From: Leuctra nigra
Lineage: Eukaryota > Arthropoda > Insecta > Plecoptera > Leuctridae
Assembly: GCA_934045905.1 (NCBI GenBank)
Contig: OW203768.1
Coordinates: 9,700,316-9,764,315 of the forward strand
Length of the DNA stretch: 64,000 bases
Reading direction: 5' to 3'
Both the position numbers and the translations under genes were made by a program. The notes beneath the pieces were generated by a model, which worked only from the letters and a program-made list of their open reading frames with translations, searched no databases and had not been told where the DNA came from. Positions within the stretch are counted from its first letter, which is position 1; every line of letters starts with the position of its first letter. Below are positions 37,273 to 51,263 of the stretch, piece after piece.

Positions 37273-40200
37273 GTTCTACCTGTGATATATAAATGTCCAA
37301 GAGAACCATTCAGTTTTCACTCACTGACCACTATTTCTAAAAGAACCCATTCTATTCCCGTCTCAACGGTATTATATCGACGAGTGTCTATGTTCTGCTA
37401 CATGTTCAATATGCAGCAAGTGCACAGCTGCGATAGTGCACATGAATGCACTGCCGCTCGATGTAGTCTAGATGTCACGGCCTCTTGATGGGCAAACACG
37501 GCCTCCTTGACGTACTCGCGATCAAAGACCGACGGTTCAAACATACACGATGCTATCAGCTATTCTGCTTGACGATGCTCAGACCAGAGATCAATAGTTG
37601 ATTGGCCGATGTTTGGAAGCAAATGAAGTGGAAAAAGAAAATGAAACATTGAGATTTATTTGAATAAGAAGGAAAACAGAGGCCGAAATTCCGTGACTGG
37701 GATATTTTCATGCTCAGCTTCATTATTTTATCAATGCTATGTTAAATCAGTGGCGTTCTGTAACTCAGAGGTAGAGGGCCGGAAGTCCATTGAAGAGATT
37801 CTTTTCGTGAGCTCAAATAACACTAACAGTAATTTTTGCTTATCAAATTTGTAATGATGCCGTTATTGTGTAAGAGAATATTTTTTGACATCGGTCAAAT
37901 GGCAATTGATGGGGCTTGATTAGGTATGCCTACATCATTCTGTGCAACGCAAAGTAAAAAATACGGCCTTCTGTTTAACAATTACTTAGTTTTTAAAACA
38001 GTGTAATAAGTTCTATATTATTGATTGTTGCCATATCAATATAGTCCCAATCATATGTTTTAAATTTAGAAGAGCATTGAAAAATCGATCCTGATAAAGA
38101 ATTACAATTTTGTGATTTTCAGCAATAACAGCAATTTTAGCAATTATAACTTCATAATTGTTTACATTCTATTCTGTACGAAGATGACATTTAAGGGCTC
38201 AATATTGTATGAAATGTATGCGTGTTTACAGATTTTAAGACATCAAAAGAAGCTCTTTTAATAATTTAAAAGCGTTTAAAAGTCTAGAAAGCAAGAAGCT
38301 CACAAGAAATGGATATTCTCTTCAAATCAGATAATGTTACGATTGATCAAACATTAATAATTTAATTTATTTTAAAAACGTCTGCCGCTTCAGCTTCTTC
38401 GATGGAGCAATGTTTCTGTATCTCTGTAAAATCAATATTCAAATGTGAATAAAAAAGCACGTGGCAGCTTATTCAAGCTCAAGAAGTAAAGCTGGTGAGA
38501 TATGAGAAGAAAGGATCTATATGATATGATATTGAGATTATATTGGTTGCTGTGGTATTAATTGAGATGTTGAGACTTAAAAAACGAAATAATCTTTGAG
38601 TCTCGGAGATCTTTATATTTTATTTTATCATGTAGGTATGTACCTAGTTTCTTATTGCATCTCTAAAATGTACTAAAGTCCAGTGCTACTGATATAAATT
38701 TATTGTACGGTTAGATTACGGAAAATTTATTTGAAAAAAAGATTTTATCAAATGATTTGATAGGAAAGTTGATCGTGTAAATGTGGATTTATTTTGGTGT
38801 AGATAAAAGCATAGTTTGAAAATAATATGTAGGAAACATAAGCATAACATACAATTCGCGTGCTATAATTTCTGAAATAATTGGTAGTTATTTTTCTTTA
38901 ATTGTTAGGGTAATGGATCTTTAAATTAAATCCATCAGTTAAACTTACGTTCTTGTCAGTATTGCTGTAGTTTGAGCAACTATTTTTTTTAATTTAATCT
39001 ATAATTTTGTTTACATTCCATATTTATTGAGATGACGGGTAAAATTGTTTTTTGGGCCTACCCCAAGAACTGTAAATAAAAAAATTAAATTAAAAATAAC
39101 ACACAATTTTATTATATAAATTATATAACATATAACCTAATTTATGTATGATAAACATTAATTTTACAGTTATACTGATATTTATATTCTATTAATTGTC
39201 TGCTAATTTGGCTGATATAACTTCTGACCTACTTAAATCATCCCATTTTCCTGCTGTTATCTTGCATCTTGCTCCTAATTGGCATCTTTGCGTGTTAGCT
39301 CCAGCCCAATGACACTAGACGTATACCTCTACATACAGTCCACCATACCTCTTCCAAACCCCCACAATACTAATTCTAATTAATATCCATCTGGAATAAT
39401 ATTACAGACATGCCATTTTACTTTCTTAATTTATTAAAATAAATAATTTAAGTTTTCTATCTTGAGATCCGTGTCTAGTTCTTTAGATTGTATAAAATAT
39501 CACGCGATCTGAGCTATTTTTAACCTCTCAACGTATAGGGTAGTTGCATCAGCATGGTTGCTATGGTAACATACCTCAATCTTGTTTGTTTCGTTGGGGA
39601 ACAAACAATTTATCTGTGAAGAAAGGATATTTAAAGGAAAGACAGAAGTGGTATGAAATATAATAAGGAAAGTAATTCAAGAAAGATTGGTTATTACTTA
39701 TTTATTGAAAGCATCTGTCCCCCAGTTAGACTTTGGTTAGTTGTTACGTCAGATGACATTTCCATATAAGATAATAAGAATGATGATTACTAATCAACTC
39801 TTTCAACTTATAAAGACGATCAGAGCTGAAGTGTCACTTTCATTTCTATTCGGGGTAAACAAGGTGTTCGAAAATCTTGACCATCACATGTGAGCATTAT
39901 GTTCGAGGCCTCCATTCCAAGCAAAACCGTAAGCAATCCGGGTACAGAGGACAGTTTTTGGCTGTGGACTTTCCATTGATACAATGGTCATTCATTCATT
40001 GTAGCTCATCACTTCTTTTCAAGAATCTGACCGTATTATGACTCCCCAACCCCTTTGCCTGATAATATTACCAATGTTGATGTTGAAACTATGCACACAA
40101 ACCTAATTTAAACCTCATTGTTGGATTTTTCAATAAAGAACTGAACGGAAAAACTGCTGCCTATAAGCTACATTGCCAATTTGCCAAAGACCGACGAAAA

Positions 40201-41023
40201 GCCAACGATGACATAATAAAAAATATTTTTTATTTATAAATGTTCATTTTGTATGGCACCTTCGGTTTTTTAAGCACCTTAATCAGTGTAGGTAGTACCA
40301 CGCGAGAATGGCAGTAATAAACTTCACAAAGATTCATTGGGGTTTCTTATTTTTTACAAGAAATGAGCTCACCTAATCGGGTGTAAGTGAAATTTGACAC
40401 AATAGAGACTAAAAAAATTGGCCAGAAATGGAGCCTTTTGAGTGGATTCTATTCCTCTTCTCTAGTAGTATTACAGAGAGTAGTTTGCGTATAGTCATAG
40501 ATAAAATTGGTGCCCCCAGGGTTGAAATTCACTTGAAATTCAACTGATAATATTTTGATAATTAATTCAATTTTCGAACCAGGACTTATAGAATTAATAT
40601 AAAAATGAAATGAAATAGACAATCAACCTTCCATCGATCAAGTAAATGTAAATTCAATTCAACGACGAGTTTTTTCGGACAAAATGGAGCGTGTGGCGCG
40701 AAAACGTAATGGTTTTTTCATCTTCAAATAGCTGGAAGGTTTCGCAAGTATCTTGAAGTGCTGCATGCAATTACTGGATACAGCTTGCGTCAAATGATAG
40801 GTATACAGTAGCTGCATAATGGCCGGCCATATAACACCCCGGGATCCATGTTACATGCGCCCACGGACATATAGATTTTATTACATTTCGGTAGAGTCGG
40901 GTTTTAATTTGTGCAAATTCTAATACTTCTGTAAGTAATTCGATCAAATACTATCTATACCAGGAGAGGTGGGGGATTAATGAATCAATATTAAAAGGCT
41001 CCATAATATATAAGGAAGGGAAC
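37273..41023. other. Gene-free stretch with one GC-richer block
   Basis: The block at 37400-37600 has E-box and GTGCAC-type motifs and is a candidate regulatory island. A degenerate copy C of the TTTTTCAATRCTCT MITE ends at about 38091 (AGAGCATTGAAAAATCGATC). The rest is AT-rich with nothing codable. Confidence 0.5.
37975..38091. mobile_element. MITE, TTTTTCAATRCTCT family, copy C
   Basis: The right end AGAGCATTGAAAAATCGATC is preserved; the left end is decayed. Its length is compatible with copies A and D. Confidence 0.45.
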
Positions 41024-41136
41024 AAGGTTTTTCAATGCTCTGATAAGTTTAAATATTTATTCAAGGAACATCATTGGTTGTGGTAAAATAGTTATAATCC
41101 ACTGTTTAAAATTTAGCAGAGCATTGAAAAACTGGC
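41024..41136. mobile_element. MITE, TTTTTCAATRCTCT family, copy D
   Basis: A 113-bp element with AAGGTTTTTCAATGCTCTGA at one end and the mirrored CAGAGCATTGAAAAACTGGC at the other. Confidence 0.75.
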
Positions 41137-43225
41137 ATTTAGAAGCAAAATGCTCAACCATTCTTGTTTACTAGATTTCAAAGTGGCCATTTTGACACCC
41201 CTGTTTTTAGGATAAGTAATGGTAGCAAATATAAGTATAGTATAAAATATAAATAAAGAGTCCATAAAACCCCCTTTGTGTTAGTGTATTGACTGCGGTA
41301 TTTACATTTATGAGATTTATCTAAATTATTAATGAACCACCGAATACTTTGTGAAAAATATTTCATACCTACCTAAACTGTTAAATTATGGCGGTATAGG
41401 ATTAGCAGAACAAATAAGCTATCCTTATAAACATAAATATTAAATTCATCTTGAATTAGCTGCAGATGTATTAATTTTACTCTCCACTACTCATTTACAT
41501 TTACATTATATTCTAGTTATAAATAATGCTTATCAACTCAGTTTGATTCTACTTGAAATTCTAATTATTTGCATTATTCTCGAATAAAATATGAAAGCCC
41601 AGAAACGAAGAGCAAATATACTACATAACTCATTCCATAAAATAACATTTAGCATCATCTAATAAAAATCGTTCTTTTGGTTAGTCATTCTACTGTAACA
41701 ATACTTTCAATACTTTTTTCTTTACTATTATTAATAGTGTTTTTTTTAATAGTATTGTTTCAATTTACCTATTTGTTGATTATTATTCTCTGCCGTTGAG
41801 CAACCTTGATTTATAAGGAAACTTAATTGGAGGATAATGAAGTGGGAAATAAGTTAAACTTAAACTTTTGTTAAGAATAATGCTTATATATTGAACCAAA
41901 GTAATAAATTATATGAAGCCCGTTTGGTCACTTCCCGATCATCATCAAACAACGGCGGAAGAATAATAGTTCCATCTTAAAAATTCACCATCGTAAAAAG
42001 AAAATTCAATTACTACTTTTAAATTATTTTCTTTATACATCATAACAAGTATACATATCCTATACTTATCTCACATATTTTGTATTACTTCAAAGCAAGG
42101 CGCCATAAAAACATTTTTCTATCCGTGACAAATTTCACAAGCATATAATTTAACTCTCAATACATAAAAAAAAAACTCCACCTATCAATCGAATCATAAT
42201 CTAGAGCAGAGTGTCAATTATTTGAATATATAATTAATATCTGGAGCTGTATGAATGTGTAATTACTGTATTCTATCCCAACTGCAGCTGACCGTCAGCC
42301 CTTCAGGCGATTGAATTAAATAACTTAACACATTTTAGGCGTCGTATGGGTCATAATATGAGTTACGAGGTGACACAAGGCCTAAGGCTATAAGTGATAG
42401 CGACAACTAAAAGGTGTACGAAATAGAAGTTTTTTGACAACTTTCAGGTGTCATGTTCATATATTTTTATTTGCATTAGGCAACGAAAATGCCCTAAAGT
42501 TGTGACTTGTTTTTTTTTTTTTTTTTTTTTTTTTTTAGATTGTATCAATGATATTTTGGCACGCAGAATAAATATTTAAGGAGGTAGTAGTAGTGAATGT
42601 TATTTTTAGAGATATCATTCAACCTTACATAGTGTTATTCTGCAGTTACAGCAGATGTCAAGACAAAGTATGTAACGATTTCGTCCACCATTTTAACATT
42701 GCGATCATGCAGAATGAGACATTTTTACAACTTCAAATGTTAATTTAGCTATTGTCCAGACTTAATTGATTCTTTGAAAACCCGATGTATGCTGTATCTT
42801 TGCTGTCGAATGCTAACTTTTTAGATATACCTACCTACCAACGTAGATATATGAAGATATTTTAGAGTTGTGAGGGTTTTACATCTTTCTGTCGCCAATT
42901 TCTTATGAGAAGTGCATTATTTTCTTGTCTTTTATTTAATTTTTTAAATTTGGTAAAATTTCAGAGTCCGTAATAAATTCGAATAATTACCGTCCCTTGT
43001 GTAATACATGTCCCTTGACATGTATAGACCAAAACATGTATTCCTTTTTAATTCTCTAATCGGGAGTTTCACATCGTTTTGCCTCTAACTATGATGAGTA
43101 AGGGGCAGTTTCCACATCAAATGATCCATCATTTCTTCGGAATGTCATGAATATACAACTTTCAAGTTGGCAAAAGTCCACGAAATTTTGATAATATCCC
43201 TTACAGAGTTACTCCAAGTGGGATT
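41137..43225. other. Gene-free AT-rich stretch
   Basis: Contains a 27-bp T run (42510-42536). I see no coding, RNA or structured regulatory signal. Confidence 0.5.
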
Positions 43226-43505
43226 TTTTTTAGTCGTGTTTAACGTCGCACTGTTCTGCAGCGAGACTAATGGCGACGGATGAATGATTATGATGATGAT
43301 TGGGAGATGATGGTGAAGAGTAGGTAAGGATGGAAGGTGGGAAGGAGGCGGTCGTGGCCTATTAGTAGGGTACCTTCCCAGCATTTGCCTGTCGACTGAG
43401 GGAATACCACGAAAAAACCCCAGTCAGGAACGACGGCCGCGGGAATCGAACCCATGCCTCTGGATTACAAGTTCAGAGCGTTAACCACTCGGCCAAGTTC
43501 CGTAT
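43226..43505 (-). mobile_element. tRNA-derived SINE, copy 2, with target duplication
   Basis: On the minus strand the head reads CTTGGCCGAGTGGTTAACGC (A box) and, about 25 bp on, GGGTTCGATTCCCGC (B box), a Leu/Ser-type tRNA-like start. The body matches copy 1 at 7945-8211 (ATGCTGGGAAGG, TACTAATAGGCCACGACC, ATCATCATCATAATC), ending in an A-run that appears as T at 43224-43230. An 8-bp direct repeat GTGGGATT flanks it (43218-43225 and 43506-43513), the mark of LINE-driven insertion. It is well preserved, so relatively young. Confidence 0.92.
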
Positions 43506-44873
43506 GTGGGATTCCTGTCAGCGAGAATTTTTTCGGTAAGACTTCTTAAATGAGAGAAAAATTGACGTTGACAAAAAGTCTTTATAAACCTATATATGTG
43601 TATGTGTGGTTTATGTATACCTAATACTCCATTTCGAATTTAAAAACCCAATATTTACGAACCATTCCAATTCCGTCGCGGAGCCATCGTGAAAGACGTT
43701 TGAAAACTTAATCTCTGTCAACTTCTATTAATTTTTATATTTCACTAAAAAAAATTAGAATTGGACAAAGTCTTGTCAAAGTCTGGACAATTGTTAGACA
43801 AAGTCTTTGTCTGAAAAATATTCTCTTTCCGTCACACAGGTATTTATGATGACTGAAATTGTTTTCATTTTTTTATTGGTTTTCCCTGTATTAATATCGT
43901 ACCTTGTGACGGAATAAAATTATGTTCCTATACCAAAATAAATCAATAAAAAGATTGACGTTGTTGCATTAAAGAGCGTTAATGTTATTTTTGTGCGAAT
44001 TCTTTTGATCCTCCTTCGCGGTCCATTCTGATAGTAAATGTATAAACAAAGCATTCAATTTCTGCTAAATCATGTAAATTTGACAAGTAATTTCATAGTT
44101 TTATAGTTTTGTATGCATGGAATTATCAAAAATACTATATTTTTACAAAGAACAAATAAGAAATTCTTTGTAAAAACTAAATTAATCGACGAATTAATGT
44201 CACAAATTAAATACAAAACTGCATACAAACTTAAGTAGACTAGACTAAAATTGCAGCTATGACTGTCCAATTTCGAAATGACGACTTTTAAACATAATCA
44301 CAACAATTGAAAGGTCATGAGCCGGGCAAGCACAACAACAATGATCGCGAATTGCACAATGTTCATGCTGCCATGGTTACGTGAATCCACCGTGACAACA
44401 ATGTACTGAAACTCCTCCTGTGAAGATAATGGTCGACAGTAGGAAGTTTGAAAGCTCGCTCCTGATTGGTCGGCAGGCCGCGTGTAATTACATGTGTTGT
44501 TATATAAGTACGTGTGGGGGAGGTAGCGGCCTTCTGTGCAGCGCGTTGTTTATAGGAACCTTGGGAAGCGAGGACTGTGAAAGCGGGATGTCGAGACTCC
44601 TTGGAATAGTCAGGAAACAAATATGTTATATTATAAGAAACGACTGAAAAGTGTATTTTTTAAAATAAAATGATCAGTGAAACGCGTTGATAGGCGAGCA
44701 CCGGTACGTGCATCAAAAATTGAAATTCCCTACACAGTAATAAACCAATTAAAAACATAACAAGAACTTTTAATATTTTATAAATAACTATCCATTATTC
44801 AGCTTTTCACGGAAACTTTAAAAGCTATCCATACAATCTCATTTTCAGTGATCAAGGCATCTTAGTAGAATGC
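43506..44873. other. Gene-free stretch with a promoter-like block
   Basis: AT-rich except 44420-44620. That block contains an inverted CCAAT (44465-44469) within CTGATTGGTCGG, a TAATTA core and TATATAAG (44501-44508), a promoter-like order on the plus strand. No credible ORF follows. A fragment of the GCGAGCG-ended element lies at 44671-44713. Confidence 0.45.
44671..44713. mobile_element. Diverged terminus of the GCGAGCG-ended element
   Basis: GATCAGTGAAACGCGTTGAT followed by AGGCGAGCACCGGTACGTGC resembles the ends at 36046 and 59656. The opposite terminus is not visible nearby. Confidence 0.5.
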
Positions 44874-45582
<709 letters not shown>

Positions 45583-47573
45583 AGTATTTTATAAAAAAAA
45601 AATCGTAGAAGATTATGCTATTTTGCAGGCAGCCTTACACCTACTACTACACAAATCAATTTTCCGGTGAAAACAAGCGACTAATCTTGCTAGAACTCAA
45701 TAGGCAACCGGGCAGGGTATTAATTAATATTTTCTGAAAAATATGGCCTAATCCCTTTACTTCGTTTAATCTCTAATGTGAAAAGAACAAATACAAAAAA
45801 ACAGAGATTACGAAAATAAAATACGAAAATAACCTATGCCAGGGACAGCTACAAAACTGCCAAAATATCAGAAAAAAATGTGTTTGGTTATGTGTATGTG
45901 GTCATGAGAGAATAAGGCAAATGCTCAATTTATTGGGACATTATACCCAAATTTTATATTGAAATGATGACTTATATACCTAAACTAAATATATTAAATG
46001 TATGCAAAGTATCATCTTTATCGGTTAGCTATCAAATTTAGGCAAACAACAAAAAACACATACCTATAGATACCTAGATCAGGTAAAAGAGCTAATTTAA
46101 AACTTGAATAAAAAATAGTTGGAAATTAAAAAAAGCAATTACTTAGCGGCAAGCTAATCAAAGAGGATTTAAATCATGATAATTGAAAACAGCTGTCTAA
46201 ATTCACTTCAAAAGTATTAATATCCAGCTAAACAATTGGCATAACAACCTTACATGGTCATAAACATCTTCGTGCTCATCATTTATATTAATTATTCAGA
46301 GTAAAAAATTTAGTACCTAATTAAATTAACATGCACTTGTTATAATTCCCATGTTGAAAAGGTAATTACAATTAATACCAGAGATAATTAATAAAATAAG
46401 TATAAGTTCCTTAACAATGGTGTATTTATCCAATAATGTCGGCCACCCAGATCTCTGTAGCTCATTCAACAACTGGATTCCAATTAGTACTAACATCTTT
46501 CAAATACAAATATTTTTTATCTTCAAGTCGTGTACTATCAATTGAAGATGGGATGAAAATAATCTTTTTTAATTATATTCTCTTTAAAATATGACATGTG
46601 GGTGATTTAGGAAATAATATTTTCTTTATCTACTAAATTGTGTTCAATTTAATAGGGTTTGTGGTTAAAAAGAAATACATTTGACAACTGGGATGTTGAA
46701 CGAACTTTAATATTATTTTTTTGTATTGCGTGTTGGTATTTATTTTCACTTATGCAACAGATTTCACTAATTGTAACGAAACAGACATCATTCTCGGTAG
46801 AAAGATTTGGTTCGTATACAATATTAAGCAGATTCGTGCCAAATTTGATGATGTAATTAAGTAATTAAAAACTAAATAATGGTGCACAAGTTTCATTCAT
46901 GTCAGCATGTCATACTTTTGCAACTTTTTCTTGCAAAAAAAATATGAAAAAAATTAGCAAAATATAAGGTTTGACATTATTTTAATTTTTGGACTAGAAC
47001 GCCTGTCAAATCTTCAACAAAAAAAAATTGAAGAAGAAAAAGTTTTCTTTCCAATATTCATATTCATGTTTGTTTCTAAAGAGATGAGAAAGTTTTCTTT
47101 AATATTTATTAAGATTCCGAGTTTTATGGATAACTTCCAGTTGGAGCCAGGGTATAACTTGACGGGATGCGCAAAATTAATGACTTTTCTATAATTTCTG
47201 CAAATACCTATGAAAAATTACATTGCGTAATACTACAAGAATTACAGAATACCTATACCTAATAGACACATAATTGGGCTTCCTGTGAGTATTCGTGAAG
47301 GCACGACTTTTCACCTTTTGGCAAATTATTACAGTGAAAAAGTATAAATAAGCAATGGAGCCTTTTTAAGTAGATTTATTCAACTCTCATGAAATATGCA
47401 GCTCGTAATCTCAATTCATCCACTATTTAAAACAATGCAATTAATTTAAACTTAACTAAACTTTCATTACATGTCAAAAAATTTGTTATAACTTATAATA
47501 AATCCAAATTTACGAACGTGTGTTTGAAATAACATATGCATCCTATCCCGGGCACGACATTTGCAGATACATT
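45583..47573. other. Gene-free AT-rich stretch
   Basis: I see no gene, structured RNA, or repeat with definable ends. Confidence 0.5.
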
Positions 47574-48233
47574 TTAAACCTTTTTTTTGGTGGAAACCTC
47601 ATCTATTGCACATTGTAAGACCAACTAGAACAATTTTGGATTTTTGTGATATCGAAACCACCCCTAAATTTGAGTGGGAATACTTCTTCCCACCGCCCGT
47701 GGAGAACATACATTTAAGGGTGTTTTTTTAATTAAAATCTCATTATTTGACCCAAATAATTATATTATTATGCTTGAAATATTTTAAAATAATGGAATTA
47801 TGTTCCTAGCATCTACTGATGGCTCAAGTATAAGAATTTTGTAACAATTGTAAAATATATTGATTATTTAAAATTTGTAACAATGAAAAAATAAAAAAAA
47901 TAAAAAAATCGTGTTATAATTTTTTTTATTATAATTATGATATATTGTAACATATATTTTAATTTTGGGCTTATTGTCTCACAAAAACTAAAGATAAAGG
48001 GTCAAAACGAAAAAATGACGAAAAACTTGCTGCAGAAAAGAGATATAATGCAATATACATCATTTGCAGTGCCAAGATCATGAACTACCATGACAAGCAA
48101 TTTTTTTTAGGAATTGTTGATGTCTCCACTAGATAGTAGCACGTTAAGATAGCGGGTTATGCGCGTCCCTTAGCCCATTTCAACAGCAATACCTGGTGGG
48201 AATACATCTTCCCAAGGCCTACGAAAGGGTTAA
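47574..48233. mobile_element. Possible piggyBac-like MITE bounded by TTAA
   Basis: TTAA at 47574-47577 is followed by ACCTTTTTTTTGGTGG, and on the other side CCTACGAAAGGG runs into TTAA at 48230-48233, so the minus strand reads TTAACCCTTTCG. Near each side is a small hairpin, GTGGGAATACTTCTTCCCAC (47674-47693) and TGGGAATACATCTTCCCA (48197-48214). TTAA duplication with C-rich ends fits piggyBac elements, but the termini match only loosely. No transposase ORF. Confidence 0.4.
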
Positions 48234-51041
48234 GAGCAATTAAAAACGGAATAAAAGCATTTTCGTCAATTAGCCATCAGCTTCCGCGGTTTGCAACAGT
48301 TCCGTGCCACCTGATTTGATCATACGGCATTTGCCGGCACAAGTTCGTAAGACACAATTACTGTCATTCATCTAGATCCTAGTTAACTCCTGCCTGTTAT
48401 GAACCCTGTTATTAGTTGTTATTAATTCGCTACTGAAAATGCTACACATTTATTTATGATAATTAAGTGACTATCTCGCGTGCCTGGCATGGGTTTCAGG
48501 AAGAAAGAAAGACATTAAGTAGGTAATAATTTTTAGATGAGAATTCGAACATGATTTTTATGAAAACTCGAGTTCCCCTTTGCCAGTTGTCATGAATAAA
48601 TTATACATTTCCCTTTATAATGATATCGTTTTTTACGTGTCTTACATTTTATAAGGCTTTGGATTTTTTTTACTATTCGTGAATCAATTAATTATGAATG
48701 AAGAATGAATTATAAAACTTTATTTTATTCGAAAGGTCGTTGGATTCCGGTTATTGGGCATAATTTTACAAGACAGAAGCACAGTTTGTCACCTGTTGGA
48801 TTTACAGTTATAGTTTTAATGAAGAATGGTGAATAAATCACAACAAAGTAATAAATATTAGCATTTTACTTAAGTCTAGAATAATATTTTGGAAAAACTA
48901 CTTTTAAAATAAAACTCAAGCAATCCACTAATGAAATTGAGAAAATAAATTTTTATTATTCAGTCCAATAATTTAAATTCAACGCTGTTAAAAACTAACA
49001 CAAATACCTATTCATAGACAAGTCTTTATTAATGTCCATAGCGCATAGGCACTATTTTAATATAATATGAGTTATGCTTGTTTGTAGCGTACAAACAACA
49101 AGAGAAATCAAGTTCGACCAATGAAAAATAAATTTCTGAAAAGAATATGAATTTGTAAAATTTTAAGTTACAAAAGTCGAAAGCTAAATCTGTCCATATA
49201 ATTGTTCGAGCTTTTCTGGCCCTTCGAGAGCATAAATATGTAAAAACAAACTCATATGAATACTACCTAATAAATTGATATTTTTCTTTGGATCACCAAT
49301 TCCCCCCCCCACCCCACCCCATTGTCCACCTGCAAAACGTGCGTCCTTAAAGACCATAATTACAACAAATTCAACAACCTGCTAAAACTGTCCCCTTTTA
49401 TTACCTTTTAAAACCACCGGCATCTTTTCTATGTACTCTAAGAAGAAAATACATGTAACTATAGCTATTACATTATCTTTAAGGAACGTGTCGCCATTTT
49501 GTACCAAACAGCCACCCCAATTATGTGGAGTTATACCTTGTAATTAGTTATAAGAATTTTGTTTCTAGTTCTTGTTTTTATTACTATAATAAAGGCTGCA
49601 TGTAATTAATTGTATAGATCGCCGGTTGAACGTTTGTACCATTGTTCCTGTATTTTCGAATAGGTTCTTTTTTGCTGGATGGGAGGGAGCTGTATCATTA
49701 GTTACTATAAAATGAGATGCAGTAAATGGTGGTGGCTTGATTTTGAGAAGGCTTGATTGTTTGACAACATTGTTCCATGGTCAACGTCTAAAAAGGGTGA
49801 AGTAGATAATTATTATGAAAGTTATATAAAATTGATGGAACATTTTTTTGAAATTGTGGGAAAATAATAAAACTCTATAGAAAATTGATTTTTAATTGTT
49901 ATTAAAATAGTAACACGAATAAAAATGCATCTATATTTTTTAGAGTTAAAAATTAAATTTTATAATTAGTCTTTCGTGTCCATCTGGAATAGGTACAAGA
50001 AAGTTATCAAAATATAAAATTTATACTCAAGAAATCAGTCAGTTTTAACGATTATTTTTTGCAGTGCCATATACTCCATGGTTTCCACTGACTGCCAAAC
50101 TTTGCGCAATAGCCTGACTGACTAGTATTAGTGTGGAATAAATTAAACTAGTTTATTCCATGGAAGTTAGATTTTTTTAAATACATTTGACTCTAAACGA
50201 AATGTTGTTAGCTACATTACTTCAAAAATGTTCAAATTAACATTGATAATCCCACTTTTACTTGATTCCACTCGGTGCGCAATGTCTATAATATTAATAA
50301 CTATAATTTTCATTGGCAACTACTTAATATTATTTTCTTCTTAACTTCAAATTCAAATAATTTATAAGAACAATAAATATAAACAATTCATATTCTTGCG
50401 AAAATTATAAAATAATATCTTAAACAATTTCATATTATCGAAATAGAGACCAAGAATCACCAAACATAAATTCTACATCACATTTAAAAAAATGCTTTCG
50501 GGCATTGTCCAATTCCTCACGCACCATGCGCCATCCAACTAGAATATTCATACCACAAAACCAAATTGTAATGACATATATTTCTGAAACGGAACCATCT
50601 TGTTCAACTCTTGCATGCAATCACAAACAAAATGTCGCCCATCTTCAGGCAAATCCTCGTATATATATCATATAGGTCCCATGATTACTATCATTACACA
50701 GTTCGGGCTCGGTTTTACGTAGAATCTAACTTGTAAAAGGAACGGAGAGGGAAATGACAGGAGTAGTGAATTAGTTATGACAATGGCGGAGAAAATGGCC
50801 CCCAGGTTTTAATATTATCACGATATGGTGCATGGTTTTTCAATTTTGTTTTGTTTGTGTATTTCTTTTGAGAAAAGATTTTTGAAGGGATGTTGAACTG
50901 AAGAATTGGTGATATAAAATAAAATAATTTTGTTTTGAGTCCATAGGGATAATGATGAAATGATTTCGTTTTCAGCAGGTCACAGAGTGCATCTTCTAAA
51001 TTTATTGCTTCCCTTTTGTCACAGTTTTATGGTATTTGATG
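48234..51041. other. Gene-free AT-rich stretch
   Basis: Contains short C-rich tracts at 49303-49320. No supportable genes or elements. Confidence 0.5.
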
Positions 51042-51263
51042 TACACTCAGCCAAACAAAAATTGAACGTTGACCAAATTTGAATGACTGCTGGTCATGTC
51101 CCATAATAACCAATCAAATCTTTTTATTATCATTGAAATGTGAGGTCACCTATATACTAGAGTGAGACAATGAGATCGCTTAGACTGACTTCTGATGGTG
51201 CGATCTTACATTTATCAGCCTATCAGATTTATTGAACGTTCTATTTTTGTTTGGCCAAGTGTA
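51042..51263. mobile_element. Tc1/mariner-type MITE with TA duplication
   Basis: TA at 51042-51043 and 51262-51263 flanks a 218-bp core. The ends CACTCAGCCAAACAAAAATT and, mirrored, CACTTGGCCAAACAAAAATA followed by GAACGTT match over about 27 bp with three differences. TA flanks with CACT-type ends fit the Tc1/mariner superfamily. It is too short for a transposase. Confidence 0.85.
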
